Below are positions 35,323 through 44,559 of a stretch of DNA of 64,000 nt, piece after piece. Made by a program: the position numbers and the translations under genes. Numbering within the stretch: position 1 is the stretch's first letter; each line of letters begins with the position of its first letter. The notes under the pieces are model-generated. The model worked only from the letters and a program-made list of their open reading frames with translations. It was not told the DNA's origin and made no database searches. This stretch comes from Chloroflexota bacterium (lineage in GTDB: Bacteria > Chloroflexota > Dormibacteria > Dormibacterales > Dormibacteraceae): NCBI GenBank assembly GCA_005883575.1, contig VBFH01000022.1, positions 62,001-126,000 on the forward strand. Direction: 5' to 3'.

Positions 35323-36811
35323 GGTCCACCCCGAGCAAGCCCGGGCGCCGGAAACCGCTGCCCGCAAGCACGATCGCGAGGAGGTTGTGGGTCACGACGA
35401 TGGATGAGACGAGGCTTGCGAAAACACCGATCGCGAGTGTGATCGCAAATCCCTTGACCGCCGCCGGCCCGACGAAGCCGAGGATGATGCAAGTGATGAT
35501 CGTCGATGTGTTCGAGTCACGGATGGCGGGCCACGCCCGCCTCACGGCCGCATCCACCGCGGCCGCGATGGTCCGACCTGCTCTCACCTCTTCTTTGAAC
35601 CGTTCGAAGATCAGCACGTTGGCGTCGACGGCCATACCGACCGAGAGGATGAACCCGGTGATACCCGCAAGCGTGAGGGTCACCGGCACGAGCTTGAACA
35701 CAGCCAGCACCGCTCCCGCGTAGAACAGCAGCGCGAGGCTCGCCAGCAGGCCAGGAATGCGGTAGTAGACGATCATGAACACGACGACGATCGCCAGGCC
35801 GAGGAGGCCGGCCGCGATGCTGAGCTTGACCGACTCGGCGCCCAGCGTCGCGCTGACCTGGGTCACGTCGAGCGCCACGAGGTCGACCGGCAGCGAACCC
35901 GAGTTGATGCCCGTGGCGAGGTCGGTCGCGCTCTGCTGGGTGAACGAGCCGCTGATCTGAGCCTGGCCGCCGGCGATCTCTTCCCGGGTGATAGGGTCGG
36001 TCAGAAACTTGCCACAGATGGTGCCGGGGGCCTGGGCGGCGAGGCACGCTGGGTCGTACGTGGCGCTGACCTTCGCGACGTACGACGAGTCCTCCCAATG
36101 GTCGATGTCTGCCTGCGTCAAGTCCAGCCAGATCGTGAGGTGCCGCTCCGCGCAATTCGCGCTCGCGACGGTGGTCGAGTCGCCTGGGCATGCGGCGACG
36201 TTGTCGCGGGTGAGCGTGTCGAACTTGGTTGCGCCGGCGGACGTGAACGTGATGTTGACGACCCACGACGTCCCCGTTTGATCGATGGTCGCGGTGGCGT
36301 TTGAGATGTCGTCGCCCGTGAGTCCGGTCAGAGCGGGCTTGTACCCCGGCTCGGGCCCTCCCGTGACCTTGACGTCCTTGACCCACTTCGTGTAGACGAG
36401 CTTCGACACGGCGCCGATCGTCTTCTGCGCCTGCGCGGCGTTGACGCCCGCCAGGTCGACCGTGATGCGGTCGTTGTTCGTGCCCGCGCCGCGGATCTCG
36501 GGTTCGCTGACACCGAGGGAGTTGACGCGCTTGTTGATCACGTCGATGGTCCGTTTCTGGACGTCGGCGCGGCTCTGGCCGGCCGGGAAGTTGGTCAGCT
36601 GGTAGTCGATGTGCGTGCCGCCGGCGAGGTCCAGGCCCTTGTGGAAGTAGAGCTGCCAGCCCCCAAAGTTAGGCGGTAGGCCGGCGACGTTCCCCGTCAG
36701 GGGCAGCTTGTTGGCGATCCGGTAGACGAAGCCGGCTCCGTCGACGAAGAGCGAGACGATCAGCACGCCGACGACGAAAAGGCGGACGGGCCAGCTGAGA
36801 ACTAACTGCAT
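35306..36811 (-). CDS. secD: Protein translocase subunit SecD
   Basis: SecD supplies the large extracytoplasmic domain of the SecDF complex. One N-terminal transmembrane helix is followed by GLDLAGGTHIDYQL, the P1 region with SLGVSEPEIRGAGTNNDRITVDLAG, an enlarged periplasmic insert (residues about 140-300 with several Cys), and five C-terminal helices containing GMAVDANVLIFERFKEEVRAGR, the conserved Asp motif in TM4. At 501 aa it is normal. secD-secF follow the ruv-DUF2905 genes. Confidence 0.96.
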   Translation of the reverse strand: MQLVLSWPVRLFVVGVLIVSLFVDGAGFVYRIANKLPLTGNVAGLPPNFGGWQLYFHKGLDLAGGTHIDYQLTNFPAGQSRADVQKRTIDVINKRVNSLGVSEPEIRGAGTNNDRITVDLAGVNAAQAQKTIGAVSKLVYTKWVKDVKVTGGPEPGYKPALTGLTGDDISNATATIDQTGTSWVVNITFTSAGATKFDTLTRDNVAACPGDSTTVASANCAERHLTIWLDLTQADIDHWEDSSYVAKVSATYDPACLAAQAPGTICGKFLTDPITREEIAGGQAQISGSFTQQSATDLATGINSGSLPVDLVALDVTQVSATLGAESVKLSIAAGLLGLAIVVVFMIVYYRIPGLLASLALLFYAGAVLAVFKLVPVTLTLAGITGFILSVGMAVDANVLIFERFKEEVRAGRTIAAAVDAAVRRAWPAIRDSNTSTIITCIILGFVGPAAVKGFAITLAIGVFASLVSSIVVTHNLLAIVLAGSGFRRPGLLGVDRVRAV

Positions 36812-36841
36812 GAGCGGCCAATCAGTCTACGGGCGGGCGGT

Positions 36842-37063
36842 TCATCGCTGCCGGAAAACGAGGTTGAGGACGACCGTGAGCAGCACCGACAGGACGACGC
36901 TGGTGGCGATCGGAAGATAGATCGTCACGTTCCCGCTCCGGAAGGTGAGATCTCCAGGCAGATGGAACCTCCCAAACAGCATCAGGCCCCCGCCGATGAT
37001 GGCGAGCAGCACGCCGAAAACGAGGAACATCCGCCCCACATCAGCCATTTGGTAATTAAACAT
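36842..37063 (-). CDS. DUF2905 family small membrane protein
   Basis: The core GRMFLVFGVLLAIIGGGLMLFGRFHLPGDLTF...GNVTIYLPIATSVVLSVLLTVVLNLVF matches DUF2905, a two-helix membrane protein usually found next to ruvB. The track ORF begins at 37231 and includes the leader RNA; the ATG at 37063 (MFNYQMADVGRMF), with GGGAGGGTAGGG immediately upstream, gives 73 aa, the family size. Function is unknown. It is preceded by the structured leader element E1. Confidence 0.85.
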   Translation of the reverse strand: MFNYQMADVGRMFLVFGVLLAIIGGGLMLFGRFHLPGDLTFRSGNVTIYLPIATSVVLSVLLTVVLNLVFRQR

Positions 37064-37160
37064 CCCTACCCTCCCCGGCCTGAAATCGCGGTGTTGGGTG
37101 CGGATTTCAGGCCGAAGCGACGATGGCGCCGGGCGGCCTGGGTCTCGTTGGTCCCGGGCC
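37064..37160 (-). ncRNA. Two-hairpin leader element, copy E1 (5' of DUF2905)
   Basis: The leader contains a perfect 11-bp hairpin, GGCCTGAAATC / GATTTCAGGCC (37077-37113, 15-nt loop), plus a second stem GGCCTGGG / CCCGGGCC (37135-37160). Directly after it on the minus strand comes CCGGGGAGGGTAGGG and the ATG. The loop GCGGTGTTGGG and the purine-rich tail are shared with E2 before pheT, while the outer stem bases differ but still pair. Candidate cis-regulatory RNA or mobile palindromic element. Confidence 0.55.
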
Positions 37161-37240
37161 ACCCCCCAGTCCGTGCGCAGACCCCGCTTGGCCATGGAAG
37201 GACCGCTTTGTGGAGGCACTGCGGGCGCCATCCCCGTGAC

Positions 37241-38263
37241 TTACAGTAGCCGGGTCTGCTCGGTCGCGGAAGCCGGCGGAGCGATTCGCATGTGCCGGTA
37301 GGCGAGCTCGGTCGCGACTCGGCCGCGGGCCGTCCGGGCGAGGAAGCCGATCTGGATCAGATAGGGCTCGTGGACATCCTCGATCGTCTCCGGCTCCTCG
37401 GACAAGGACGTGGCCAGGGTGTCGAGACCCACCGGCCCGCCCTTGAACTTGACGATCACCGTCTCGAGGAGCTGGCGGTCGAGGGGCTCCAGGCCGAGCT
37501 CGTCGATCTCCAGCATCCCGAGCGCGTGACGCGTGATGTCCACCGTCGCCCGGCCGTCGCCACGCACCTGAGCGTAGTCGCGCACACGGCGCAGCAGGCG
37601 GTTGGCGATTCGAGGCGTGCCCCGGGCCCTGCGCGCGATCTCTGACACCGCGTCATCGTGGATCTCGATGTCGAGGATGCGCGCCGACCGGCCGACGATC
37701 TTCTCTAGCTCGGCCTTGTTATAGAAGTCCAGCCGGTAGACAGCGCCGAAGCGATCGCGCAGCGGACCGCTGAGCAAGCCCTGACGTGTCGTGGCACCAA
37801 CGCACGTGAAGTGAGGCAGAGGAAGGGTCGCCGCGCTGGCGCCCACGCCCTTGCCGAGCACCGCGTCGAAGCGGAAGTCCTCGAGCGCCGGATACAGCGA
37901 TTCCTCGACGACGGTGTTGAGGCGATGGATCTCGTCGATGAAGAAGACGTCCCGCGTGGTGAGGTTCAAGAGGATCGAGCCGAGCGCGCCCTGGTGGTCG
38001 ATCGCGGGGCCGGAGCTGACCTTGATCGCGACGCCGAGCTCGTTGGCGATGATGTGCGCGAGCGTCGTCTTGCCCAGACCCGGAGGCCCGCAGAGGAGGA
38101 CGTGCTCCACCGGCTCGTCGCGGCGCCGCGCCGCCTCGAGGAGGATGCTGAGGTTTTCCCGGACCTGTTCCTGGCCGACGTATTCGGTGAGGAAGCGCGG
38201 CCGCAGGGTCAGGTCGAACTGCTCGTCGTCGGAGCTGGCGTCGAGCACTTTGTCTTTCGTCAC
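37241..38263 (-). CDS. ruvB: Holliday junction branch migration helicase RuvB
   Basis: RuvB is the hexameric AAA+ motor of the RuvAB complex. It shows [38 protein letters not shown] (Walker A), [12 protein letters not shown] (Walker B), [22 protein letters not shown] (sensor 1/Arg finger) and the C-terminal winged helix. The track adds a leader; GTG 38263 ([18 protein letters not shown]) overlaps the ruvA stop (GTGA) and gives 340 aa. Confidence 0.97.
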   Translation of the reverse strand: MTKDKVLDASSDDEQFDLTLRPRFLTEYVGQEQVRENLSILLEAARRRDEPVEHVLLCGPPGLGKTTLAHIIANELGVAIKVSSGPAIDHQGALGSILLNLTTRDVFFIDEIHRLNTVVEESLYPALEDFRFDAVLGKGVGASAATLPLPHFTCVGATTRQGLLSGPLRDRFGAVYRLDFYNKAELEKIVGRSARILDIEIHDDAVSEIARRARGTPRIANRLLRRVRDYAQVRGDGRATVDITRHALGMLEIDELGLEPLDRQLLETVIVKFKGGPVGLDTLATSLSEEPETIEDVHEPYLIQIGFLARTARGRVATELAYRHMRIAPPASATEQTRLL

Positions 38264-38862
38264 TTGCGCCCCAAAGATTTGAGCGCCGCGGCGAGCGCTT
38301 CCTGAGTATCGGGCGATGTCTTCCAATCGACCGATTCAAGGCCCACGCGAGCTTCTTGCGAAGAGAAGCCCAGATTCCGCAGCGCGGACTCGACCGCCTT
38401 GGGCACGGCACCGTCACCGGCGGCGGCCGCGGCCCGGGGCAAAGCCTCGAGCGCGGCGACGGCGTCGAGTCGCGGCTTCAGCTCGATGATCACCTTCGCC
38501 GCCGTCCGCGGTCCGACGCCGCTCGCGCGCCTGATGGGTGCCGCATCCTCGCTCATGATCGCTCGCTTCAAGACCTCAAGGCTCGCCGCGCTCAGGATGT
38601 TGAGCCCGACCTTGGGACCGACTCCATCGACCTGGATGAGCATCTCGAAGAGCTCCAGCTCCTCGACCGAAGCGAAGCCGTAGAGGGCGAGCTGGTCCTC
38701 GCGGACCTGTGTGTGGATGTGGAGCTCGACGTCACCGCCGGGCGGTGGAAGCTGCTGCCTGGTTTGAGTCGCCACAGCCACGAGATAGCCCACACCGCCC
38801 ACGTCGAGGACGACGAAATCCGGGCCTGCCCTGCGCACGACGCCGCTGAGGTGCGCGATCAA
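38260..38862 (-). CDS. ruvA: Holliday junction DNA-binding protein RuvA
   Basis: RuvA tetramers hold the four-way junction for RuvB. The N-terminal OB domain ([28 protein letters not shown]), HhH motifs in [19 protein letters not shown] and [20 protein letters not shown], and the C-terminal UBA-like domain are present. The track ORF (from 39261) is mostly the antiphase of ruvC; the real start is TTG 38862, overlapping the ruvC stop as TTGA, giving 200 aa. Confidence 0.95.
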   Translation of the reverse strand: MIAHLSGVVRRAGPDFVVLDVGGVGYLVAVATQTRQQLPPPGGDVELHIHTQVREDQLALYGFASVEELELFEMLIQVDGVGPKVGLNILSAASLEVLKRAIMSEDAAPIRRASGVGPRTAAKVIIELKPRLDAVAALEALPRAAAAAGDGAVPKAVESALRNLGFSSQEARVGLESVDWKTSPDTQEALAAALKSLGRK

Positions 38863-39356
38863 CTCATCGCCGCCCGCGCAAATCGCCGGCTCCGCGAGTG
38901 ACAGAGAGCGATCGCGATGGCGTCGCGGGCGTGGTCGTCGAGCTTTCCCTCGGGAAGGTTCACCTGGGCCGCGAGCATGCGGCCGATCTGCGACTTGTCC
39001 GCGTTGCCGTAGCCCGTGAGGATGACCTTCACCTGGCTCGGCTTGTACTCGAAGACAGGGACGCCGCACTCTTCGAGCACGTTGAGGATCGCGCCGCGCG
39101 CCTGCGCCACGCCCACCGCACTTGTTGCATTGCGGCCCATGAAGAGCTCCTCGATCGACGCCTCGGCCGGCGGATGCTCGGAGATGAGCGCGCGAAGGTG
39201 GTTGGTGATGGTCAGGAGGCGGGCGCCGTCTCGCCCGGGGATGGTGACGACGGTGCTGCACGCGAGGACGAGGTTCGGCTCGGCGAACAAGGCAAAGCCC
39301 GTGCCGGCCAGCCCCGGATCGACCCCGAGGATCAGCCCGTCGCGCTTACCAGGCAT
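38859..39356 (-). CDS. ruvC: Crossover junction endodeoxyribonuclease RuvC
   Basis: RuvC resolves Holliday junctions. The RNase H-fold acidic residues are visible in ILGVDPGLAGTGFAL, SIEELFMGRNATSAVGVAQARG and LDDHARDAIAIALCH. It is 165 aa with an ATG start. With ruvA and ruvB in the same direction and 4-nt overlaps, it forms a complete ruvCAB operon. Confidence 0.96.
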   Translation of the reverse strand: MPGKRDGLILGVDPGLAGTGFALFAEPNLVLACSTVVTIPGRDGARLLTITNHLRALISEHPPAEASIEELFMGRNATSAVGVAQARGAILNVLEECGVPVFEYKPSQVKVILTGYGNADKSQIGRMLAAQVNLPEGKLDDHARDAIAIALCHSRSRRFARAAMS

Positions 39357-39390
39357 TGGTCCATCAGGTTAGAGGCCACGGCCGAGAGCT

Positions 39391-39412
39391 CCCCAGCGGA
39401 TCTTCGCTGGGG
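39391..39412 (-). other. Perfect hairpin between yebC and ruvC
   Basis: CCCCAGCG-N6-CGCTGGGG is a perfect 8-bp G+C-rich stem in the 71-nt gap after yebC. No T-run follows on the minus strand, so it may be a non-canonical terminator or a pause/stability hairpin. Confidence 0.55.
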
Positions 39413-39427
39413 CGTCTCGTCCGCGAC

Positions 39428-40183
39428 CTACACCTGTGCTGAGACGCGTTCAAGGACGTCGGTTGGGATGTCGAAGTTGGCGTATACCTGCTGGACGTCG
39501 TCGTCCTCCTCCAGTGACTCCATCAGCCTGAGCACGGCCGCGGCCTTGTCCTCGCCCACCGCGACCGTTTGCTTGGGCTGCATCGTGATCTCGGCGTTCT
39601 CGACGGTGACGCCGAGAGCTTCCACGGCCGCCTTCACCTTCTCGAACGCTGACGGGGGAGTGGTGACCTCGACCGACTTGCCTTCAACCTGCACGTCGTC
39701 GGCGCCGGCCTCGATGGCGGCGAGCCCGACCTCCTCCGGATCGTGCTTGCCCGCATTCACGGTGATCACACCCTTGCGCTCGAACATCCAGCCGACGGCG
39801 TTGCTCTCAGCCAGGTTTCCACCCTGCTTCGAGAACCTGTGGCGGATCGAAGCCGACGTGCGGTTTCGGTTGTCGGTCAGCGCATCGACCATGACCGCGA
39901 TTCCCGCCGGGCCGTAGCCCTCGTAGCGCACCTCTTCCAGCTTCTCGCCCGCCAGGTCGCCGGTGCCGCGCTTGATCGCGTTCTGGATGCGGTCGGTCGG
40001 CATGTTGATCTCGCGCGCCTTCTGGATGGCGAGGCGGAGGCGGAAGTTGCCGTCAGGATTGGCGCCGCCCTCGCGCGCGGCAATGGTGATCTCGCGGCTG
40101 GCGCGGGTGAAGGCCTGGCCGCGCTTGGCGTCGACGATCGCCTTCTTGTGCTTGATACCGGCCCACTTGGAATGGCCCGACAT
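39428..40183 (-). CDS. yebC: YebC/PmpR family protein (translation/transcription modulator)
   Basis: YebC-family proteins have been described as DNA-binding regulators; more recent work on YebC/TACO1 proteins supports a role in translating difficult (for example proline-rich) sequences. MSGHSKWAGIKHKKAIVDAKRGQAFTRASREI, EVRYEGYGPAGIAVMVDALTDNRNRT and GWMFERKGVI are diagnostic. It is 251 aa with an ATG start. It sits immediately upstream of ruvC, a widely conserved neighbour. Confidence 0.95.
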   Translation of the reverse strand: MSGHSKWAGIKHKKAIVDAKRGQAFTRASREITIAAREGGANPDGNFRLRLAIQKAREINMPTDRIQNAIKRGTGDLAGEKLEEVRYEGYGPAGIAVMVDALTDNRNRTSASIRHRFSKQGGNLAESNAVGWMFERKGVITVNAGKHDPEEVGLAAIEAGADDVQVEGKSVEVTTPPSAFEKVKAAVEALGVTVENAEITMQPKQTVAVGEDKAAAVLRLMESLEEDDDVQQVYANFDIPTDVLERVSAQV

Positions 40184-40211
40184 TAATGTCCGGCTCCGAA
40201 CATGCTTTCGC

Positions 40212-41363
40212 TCATTCTAATTCGATGTACCGGCGCCGGGCCGACAGCACGTCTCCGGTTTTGGGCGCCGGTGAGTCCAACCCGACTTTCTCCCGGTTGA
40301 CGCGGACACCACCTTGCTCGAGCAATCGTCTCGCTTCGTTGCGGCTTTTGGCAATCCCCGTGTCGACCAGCAGGCCGACCAGGTCTCCAGATCCGGTGAT
40401 CCTGTAAGTCTCCTTCTGGTCGGGGATCTCGTGTTGGCGGAACTTGACGTTGAAGTCGTCCTCAGCCCGTTGCGCAGATTCTTCGCCGTGCAGACGCTTG
40501 ACGAGCTGGCGCGCCAGCGCCGCCTTCGCGTCTCGCGGCTTCATCGCAAGCACCTCGGCCCGCTGCCATGGCTCGAACGCCGAAACCAATCGCAGATAGT
40601 CGGCGGTCAAAGAGTCCGGAATGGACATCGTCTTGCCGTAGATCTCCTCCGGCTTTTCTGAGATGCCGATGTAGTTGCCGAGCGACTTGGACATCCGCCT
40701 TCCGTCCGGCCCGGTGAGAAGCGGAAAGACAGCGATGTCCTGTGACGGTTGGCCGTATGCCGCCTGTATCTCTCGCCCGAACAGCAGATTGAAGAGTTGG
40801 TCCGTCCCGCCGATCTCCACATCCGCCTCGACCGCGACGGAGTCATACGCCTGGCTGAATGGATACAGAATTTCGTGCGCCCCGATGGCGGAGCCGTCCT
40901 TGAGCCGCTTCGCGAAATCCTCGCGCTGAAGAACTTGCTGCAGCGTCGCTTTGGCCATCAGGCGAAGAATGTCCGCCGCCGTCATCGCCGCAAGCCACTC
41001 GGAGTTGTGCCTCACCTCGATCAGCGTCCGATCGAGAACGAGACCGAGCTGCTCGAAATAGGTTTCGGCGTTGGCCTCCACCTGTTCGCGGGTCAGCATA
41101 GGCCGCGTCTCCGAGCGGCCGCTTGGATCGCCGATCAACGCGGTGTAGTCGCCGATGATCACAACGACTGTATGACCTTCGTTCTGGAACGTGCGCAGCG
41201 CATCGAGCACCACCAGGTGGCCGATATGAAGATCTGGCGCCGTGGGATCCAGGCCAAGCTTCACGCGCAGCTGGTCGCCGCGCTCGAGGCGCGCGCGCAG
41301 GTGATCTTCGACATGGATCTGCACTGCCCGCTCCCGCAGGAGCTCGAACAACTCCTTGCTCAA
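40212..41363 (-). CDS. tyrS: Tyrosyl-tRNA synthetase (TyrZ-like)
   Basis: Class I aminoacyl-tRNA synthetase. KLGLDPTAPDLHIGHLVVL contains HIGH, GGTDQLFNLL forms part of the tyrosine pocket, and GRRMSKSLGN is the KMSKS loop. A C-terminal S4 domain (SRNEARRLLEQGGVRVNREKV) binds tRNA. The 383-residue length and the HIGH spacing resemble the TyrZ branch more than classical TyrS. TTG start at 41363. Confidence 0.93.
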   Translation of the reverse strand: MSKELFELLRERAVQIHVEDHLRARLERGDQLRVKLGLDPTAPDLHIGHLVVLDALRTFQNEGHTVVVIIGDYTALIGDPSGRSETRPMLTREQVEANAETYFEQLGLVLDRTLIEVRHNSEWLAAMTAADILRLMAKATLQQVLQREDFAKRLKDGSAIGAHEILYPFSQAYDSVAVEADVEIGGTDQLFNLLFGREIQAAYGQPSQDIAVFPLLTGPDGRRMSKSLGNYIGISEKPEEIYGKTMSIPDSLTADYLRLVSAFEPWQRAEVLAMKPRDAKAALARQLVKRLHGEESAQRAEDDFNVKFRQHEIPDQKETYRITGSGDLVGLLVDTGIAKSRNEARRLLEQGGVRVNREKVGLDSPAPKTGDVLSARRRYIELE

Positions 41364-41378
41364 TTCGCGAACTTGAGC

Positions 41379-41933
41379 TTAGGGGTTGACCGGTCCTGGG
41401 CCGAAGTAGACCTGGGGGTCGCCGGGCAGCAGCGGCTGAAAGAGAGCGAGGATGGGCTTGTCGATCGCGTTGACGAGGTTGACCATGAACACTGAGTGGC
41501 GCACAGCGTCCCGAACCCCAAGCTGGACCGAGTCGAGCTGGGCCCCGCCGATCGGGTTGGACGCCGCGCCGAGCTCGTAGACCACGACGACCGACAGCAA
41601 TATCGCCGTGAACAAGCCCAGCGCCGTGCCGAGTGTGCGGTTGAGGACGACCGCCTGAATCTGGATTTGCGAGTGAGCGAGCTGCGTCGCCGCCTCGACG
41701 ATCAGCAGGACGAAGGCGATGATCCCGAAGAACCCGTAGATGCGCCCATCAGGCACCTCGAAGCTCGAGGTCTGCTGCAGGATCGCGCCCGCCTGTAGGC
41801 CCATGTTCGTGGCCGCCCAGAGCGCGACGAACACCGCGACAAGTCCGATGAACCGGCGGATGAGACCGCTGAAGAAGCCGCCCACCCCGTAGGCAATGAG
41901 CAGCACGATCGGAAAGATGTCGATCCACGTCAA
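41379..41933 (-). CDS. CvpA family membrane protein
   Basis: This 184-aa protein has about four transmembrane helices, beginning MTWIDIFPIVLLIAYGVGGFFSGLIRRFIGLVAVFVALW, typical of CvpA/colicin V production proteins. CvpA homologues are linked to envelope homeostasis in some Gram-negatives; the role here is unknown. It lies 15 nt upstream of tyrS and follows pheT. Confidence 0.85.
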   Translation of the reverse strand: MTWIDIFPIVLLIAYGVGGFFSGLIRRFIGLVAVFVALWAATNMGLQAGAILQQTSSFEVPDGRIYGFFGIIAFVLLIVEAATQLAHSQIQIQAVVLNRTLGTALGLFTAILLSVVVVYELGAASNPIGGAQLDSVQLGVRDAVRHSVFMVNLVNAIDKPILALFQPLLPGDPQVYFGPGPVNP

Positions 41934-42000
41934 TTCGCGCTTCCCCCGAACGGCACGCCAATGCGTGCAAATTCCGCGCCCGAAATCACTTAGCGGGTGC

Positions 42001-44385
42001 TCACTCTCGGAACCCCGCGCGGTGTCTTTTCTCCAGCCCCCGTCTGATCTCCGACATCACCTTGTCCACTTCGGCGTCCGTCAGGGTGCGCTCCGGACTT
42101 CTGAAAGTCAAGGTGAACGCGATGCTCTTGTGACCTTCGCCAACCTGCGCGCCGCGATACTCGTCGAACGCGCGCGCGTGCTCGAGAAGTTCGCCGCCTG
42201 ATTCCTTGATCGCGAGCAGCAGCGCCCCGGCCGCGACGATGTCTTCGACCACCACGGCGAGGTCGCGCTCCACCGCCGGAAAGCGCGGCAGCGGTTGCGC
42301 GCGAGGGATGCGCGACGCGGCCAGCACCGGCTCGACGTCGATCTCGAACGCCACCAACCTACCCTCGAGCCTCGCGCCGGCTGTGACCGTCGGGTGCAGC
42401 TCGCCCAGATAGCCAAGCTGCCGGCCGTCAAGCACGACCGCCGCGCAGCGTCCCGGGTGAAACAGCTGCGCGGCCGCTCGCTGATATGTGCACGTGGGCG
42501 CCGAGAGAGCGGCCACACACCCATCGAGGACCGACTTCAGGGCGCGCAACGTCTCAGCACCGGCTTCCGCTGACGCTGCGGCCGATATCACCGCGGCCAC
42601 GCGGAGCGGCTCCTCCGGCTGCGCGTTCTTCTCGCCGACTCGAGCGAGGAACGCGGCGGCGATCTCATAGACGCGGACATCGATCCGTCCACGGTCTCGA
42701 TTGAGGGCGACCGCGTCGACGAGCGACGGCAGCAGCGAGGTTCGCAGAGTGTCCATCTCGTCGCTCAATGCGTTGGAGACGGGCATCGCGCGGGCGGCGA
42801 TGCGCAGCTCTTCGAGCCTGGCTCCGGAAACGAGCGCTGGATTCCACGTCTCCGTGAAGCCGGCCCCGGCGAGAACCTCGCGCACGTCGTCAAGCCGTCG
42901 GTCCACGCTCGGCGAGAGTGGCGTCCATGTTTCGTGACGGCGGCCTGGCAGCGTCGGCGGCACGCGGTCGTAGCCGTAGACCCGGCCCACCTCCTCGACA
43001 AGGTCCTCTGGGATCGTGACGTCGAGCCGAAATACCGGTGGGAGCACATCCCACTCCCCGTCGCCCATCACCTTGACGTGAAAATTGAGCCGCCTGAGGA
43101 TCGACTCCGATTCCTCAAGCGGGACGTGCGTGCCCAGGACGTGGTCGATCAGCGCCGGCCGCAAGTTCACGCGCACCGGCTCTTGCGGCCGCGGATAAAC
43201 GTCGGCCCAGTCCCTGTGCACGGCGCCGCCCGCGAGCTCGGCGATCAGCGACGCGGCTCGGCGCGCGCCGGCCAGGGCGAGCTCGGGCGGCAGGGCCCTC
43301 TCGAATCGCGCCGAAGCCTCGGTGCGCAGGCCAAGGGCGCGTGACGTCTGCCTGACGCTCGGTCCGCTGAACGTCGCCGACTCGAGCAGGACGTCTTTGG
43401 TCAGGTTCGTGACCGCGGTGTCTTCCCCACCGATGACGCCTGCCAGGGCTACGGGCCGCCGAGCATCGGCGATGACCAGCATGTCCGGGGTCAGCTCCCT
43501 CACTACCCCGTCGAGTCCTAGCAGCCTTTCCTTTTCGCGAGCGCGCCGCACCTCGATCGCCGGTCCTTCGAGTTTCTCCAGGTCGAAGGCGTGCAGCGGC
43601 TGCGCGTATTCGAGAAGGACGTAGTTCGTGATGTCGACGATGTTGTTGATCGGACGCACGCCGGCCGCGCGCAGGCGGCGCTGAATCCAGTCCGGGCTTC
43701 GTCCGACTTTCACCCCCTTGATCACACCGCCGATGTACCGGCTGCACAGATCGGGATCCTCGATGCTCACATTGACCAGGTCGCGGCCGGGCGGCTCGGC
43801 GGTGCCGGTGAAGGCGGGCATGAAATCACGCTTGAGCGGCCTGTCGAGGCCGGCGGCCAGCTCACGCGCGATCCCGAGGTGGCCCATGCAATCGGGGCGG
43901 TTGGAGGTGACCTCGGCCTCCATGATCGCCTGGCTCGGGATCACCGATGACAGCGGCTGGCCTGGTGTGCCGCGATCCAGGATCAGGATTCCGGAGTGGT
44001 CTTCGCCCAGCATCAGCTCGGCTGCTGAGCAAAGCATCCCGCTCGCCCTGTAACCGGCGATGTTTAAGTCTTTGACGAGCCTGCCATTGGGCACGGTCGT
44101 GCCCGGGAGCGCCACGGGCACCAGCGCTCCGGGGATGGCGTTGGGGGCGCCGGCGATGATCTGCTGGACGCGGCTTCCGATATCCACCTGGTGGACCCAG
44201 AGATCGTTGCGCGACTTCGGATGCTTGACCTGCTCGAGCACTTTGCCGATCACGATCTGAGACAGGTCGACCATCGTGAGCGACTCGACCTCGACGCCCT
44301 GACGGGTCAGGATGTCGGCAGCGTCCTTGGGCGTGATGCCGTCGAGGTCGACGAAGTCTCCGAGCCACTCGTAGCTGATGCGCAC
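42001..44385 (-). CDS. pheT: Phenylalanyl-tRNA synthetase beta subunit
   Basis: PheT forms the alpha2-beta2 enzyme with PheS. The N-terminal tRNA-binding OB domain (VHQVDIGSRVQQIIAGAPNA), B3/B4 editing region, B5 (RRLNFHVKV) and the C-terminal anticodon-binding FDX-ACB domain (FPAVERDLAVVVEDIVAAG) are present; 794 aa. It starts at GTG 44385, 174 nt after pheS. The spacer carries the E2 leader element, and the GTG overlaps the stop of a two-codon ORF (ATG AAA TAG). Confidence 0.97.
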   Translation of the reverse strand: MRISYEWLGDFVDLDGITPKDAADILTRQGVEVESLTMVDLSQIVIGKVLEQVKHPKSRNDLWVHQVDIGSRVQQIIAGAPNAIPGALVPVALPGTTVPNGRLVKDLNIAGYRASGMLCSAAELMLGEDHSGILILDRGTPGQPLSSVIPSQAIMEAEVTSNRPDCMGHLGIARELAAGLDRPLKRDFMPAFTGTAEPPGRDLVNVSIEDPDLCSRYIGGVIKGVKVGRSPDWIQRRLRAAGVRPINNIVDITNYVLLEYAQPLHAFDLEKLEGPAIEVRRAREKERLLGLDGVVRELTPDMLVIADARRPVALAGVIGGEDTAVTNLTKDVLLESATFSGPSVRQTSRALGLRTEASARFERALPPELALAGARRAASLIAELAGGAVHRDWADVYPRPQEPVRVNLRPALIDHVLGTHVPLEESESILRRLNFHVKVMGDGEWDVLPPVFRLDVTIPEDLVEEVGRVYGYDRVPPTLPGRRHETWTPLSPSVDRRLDDVREVLAGAGFTETWNPALVSGARLEELRIAARAMPVSNALSDEMDTLRTSLLPSLVDAVALNRDRGRIDVRVYEIAAAFLARVGEKNAQPEEPLRVAAVISAAASAEAGAETLRALKSVLDGCVAALSAPTCTYQRAAAQLFHPGRCAAVVLDGRQLGYLGELHPTVTAGARLEGRLVAFEIDVEPVLAASRIPRAQPLPRFPAVERDLAVVVEDIVAAGALLLAIKESGGELLEHARAFDEYRGAQVGEGHKSIAFTLTFRSPERTLTDAEVDKVMSEIRRGLEKRHRAGFRE

Positions 44386-44397
44386 TATTTCATTGAC

Positions 44398-44487
44398 CCT
44401 ACCTTCCCCGGTCCGAAATCGCGGTGTTGGGGTGGATTTCGTGCGGACGCGACTGAAGTTGCCCGTGGCCGGGTTTCCGGGCCACGG
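44398..44487 (-). ncRNA. Two-hairpin leader element, copy E2 (5' of pheT)
   Basis: Hairpin 1: GTCCG.AAATC / GATTT.CGGAC (44411-44448, 4-nt bulge, loop with GCGGTGTTGGGG). Hairpin 2: CCGTGGCC / GGCCACGG (44463-44487), a perfect 8-bp stem. The purine tail CCGGGGAAGGTAGGG precedes pheT. Compared with E1 the loop and tail are nearly identical, while stem positions differ in compensating pairs. Confidence 0.55.
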
Positions 44488-44559
44488 AGGCGGCGGGGAG
44501 ACTAGTGACAGCTGATGCTTTGCTCGGTCGTGCGTTGTTCAACAGCCACGTCACTCGCG

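Noticed and set aside
38863-39261. N-terminal extension of ruvA to 39261
   Set aside because: The extension is an alternative frame of ruvC; TTG 38862 at a TTGA junction gives normal RuvA length.
37064-44487. E1/E2 leaders as T-box riboswitches
   Set aside because: ACCGCG resembles part of the T-box antiterminator, but no Stem I, specifier loop or terminator is seen, and DUF2905 is not an amino-acid gene.
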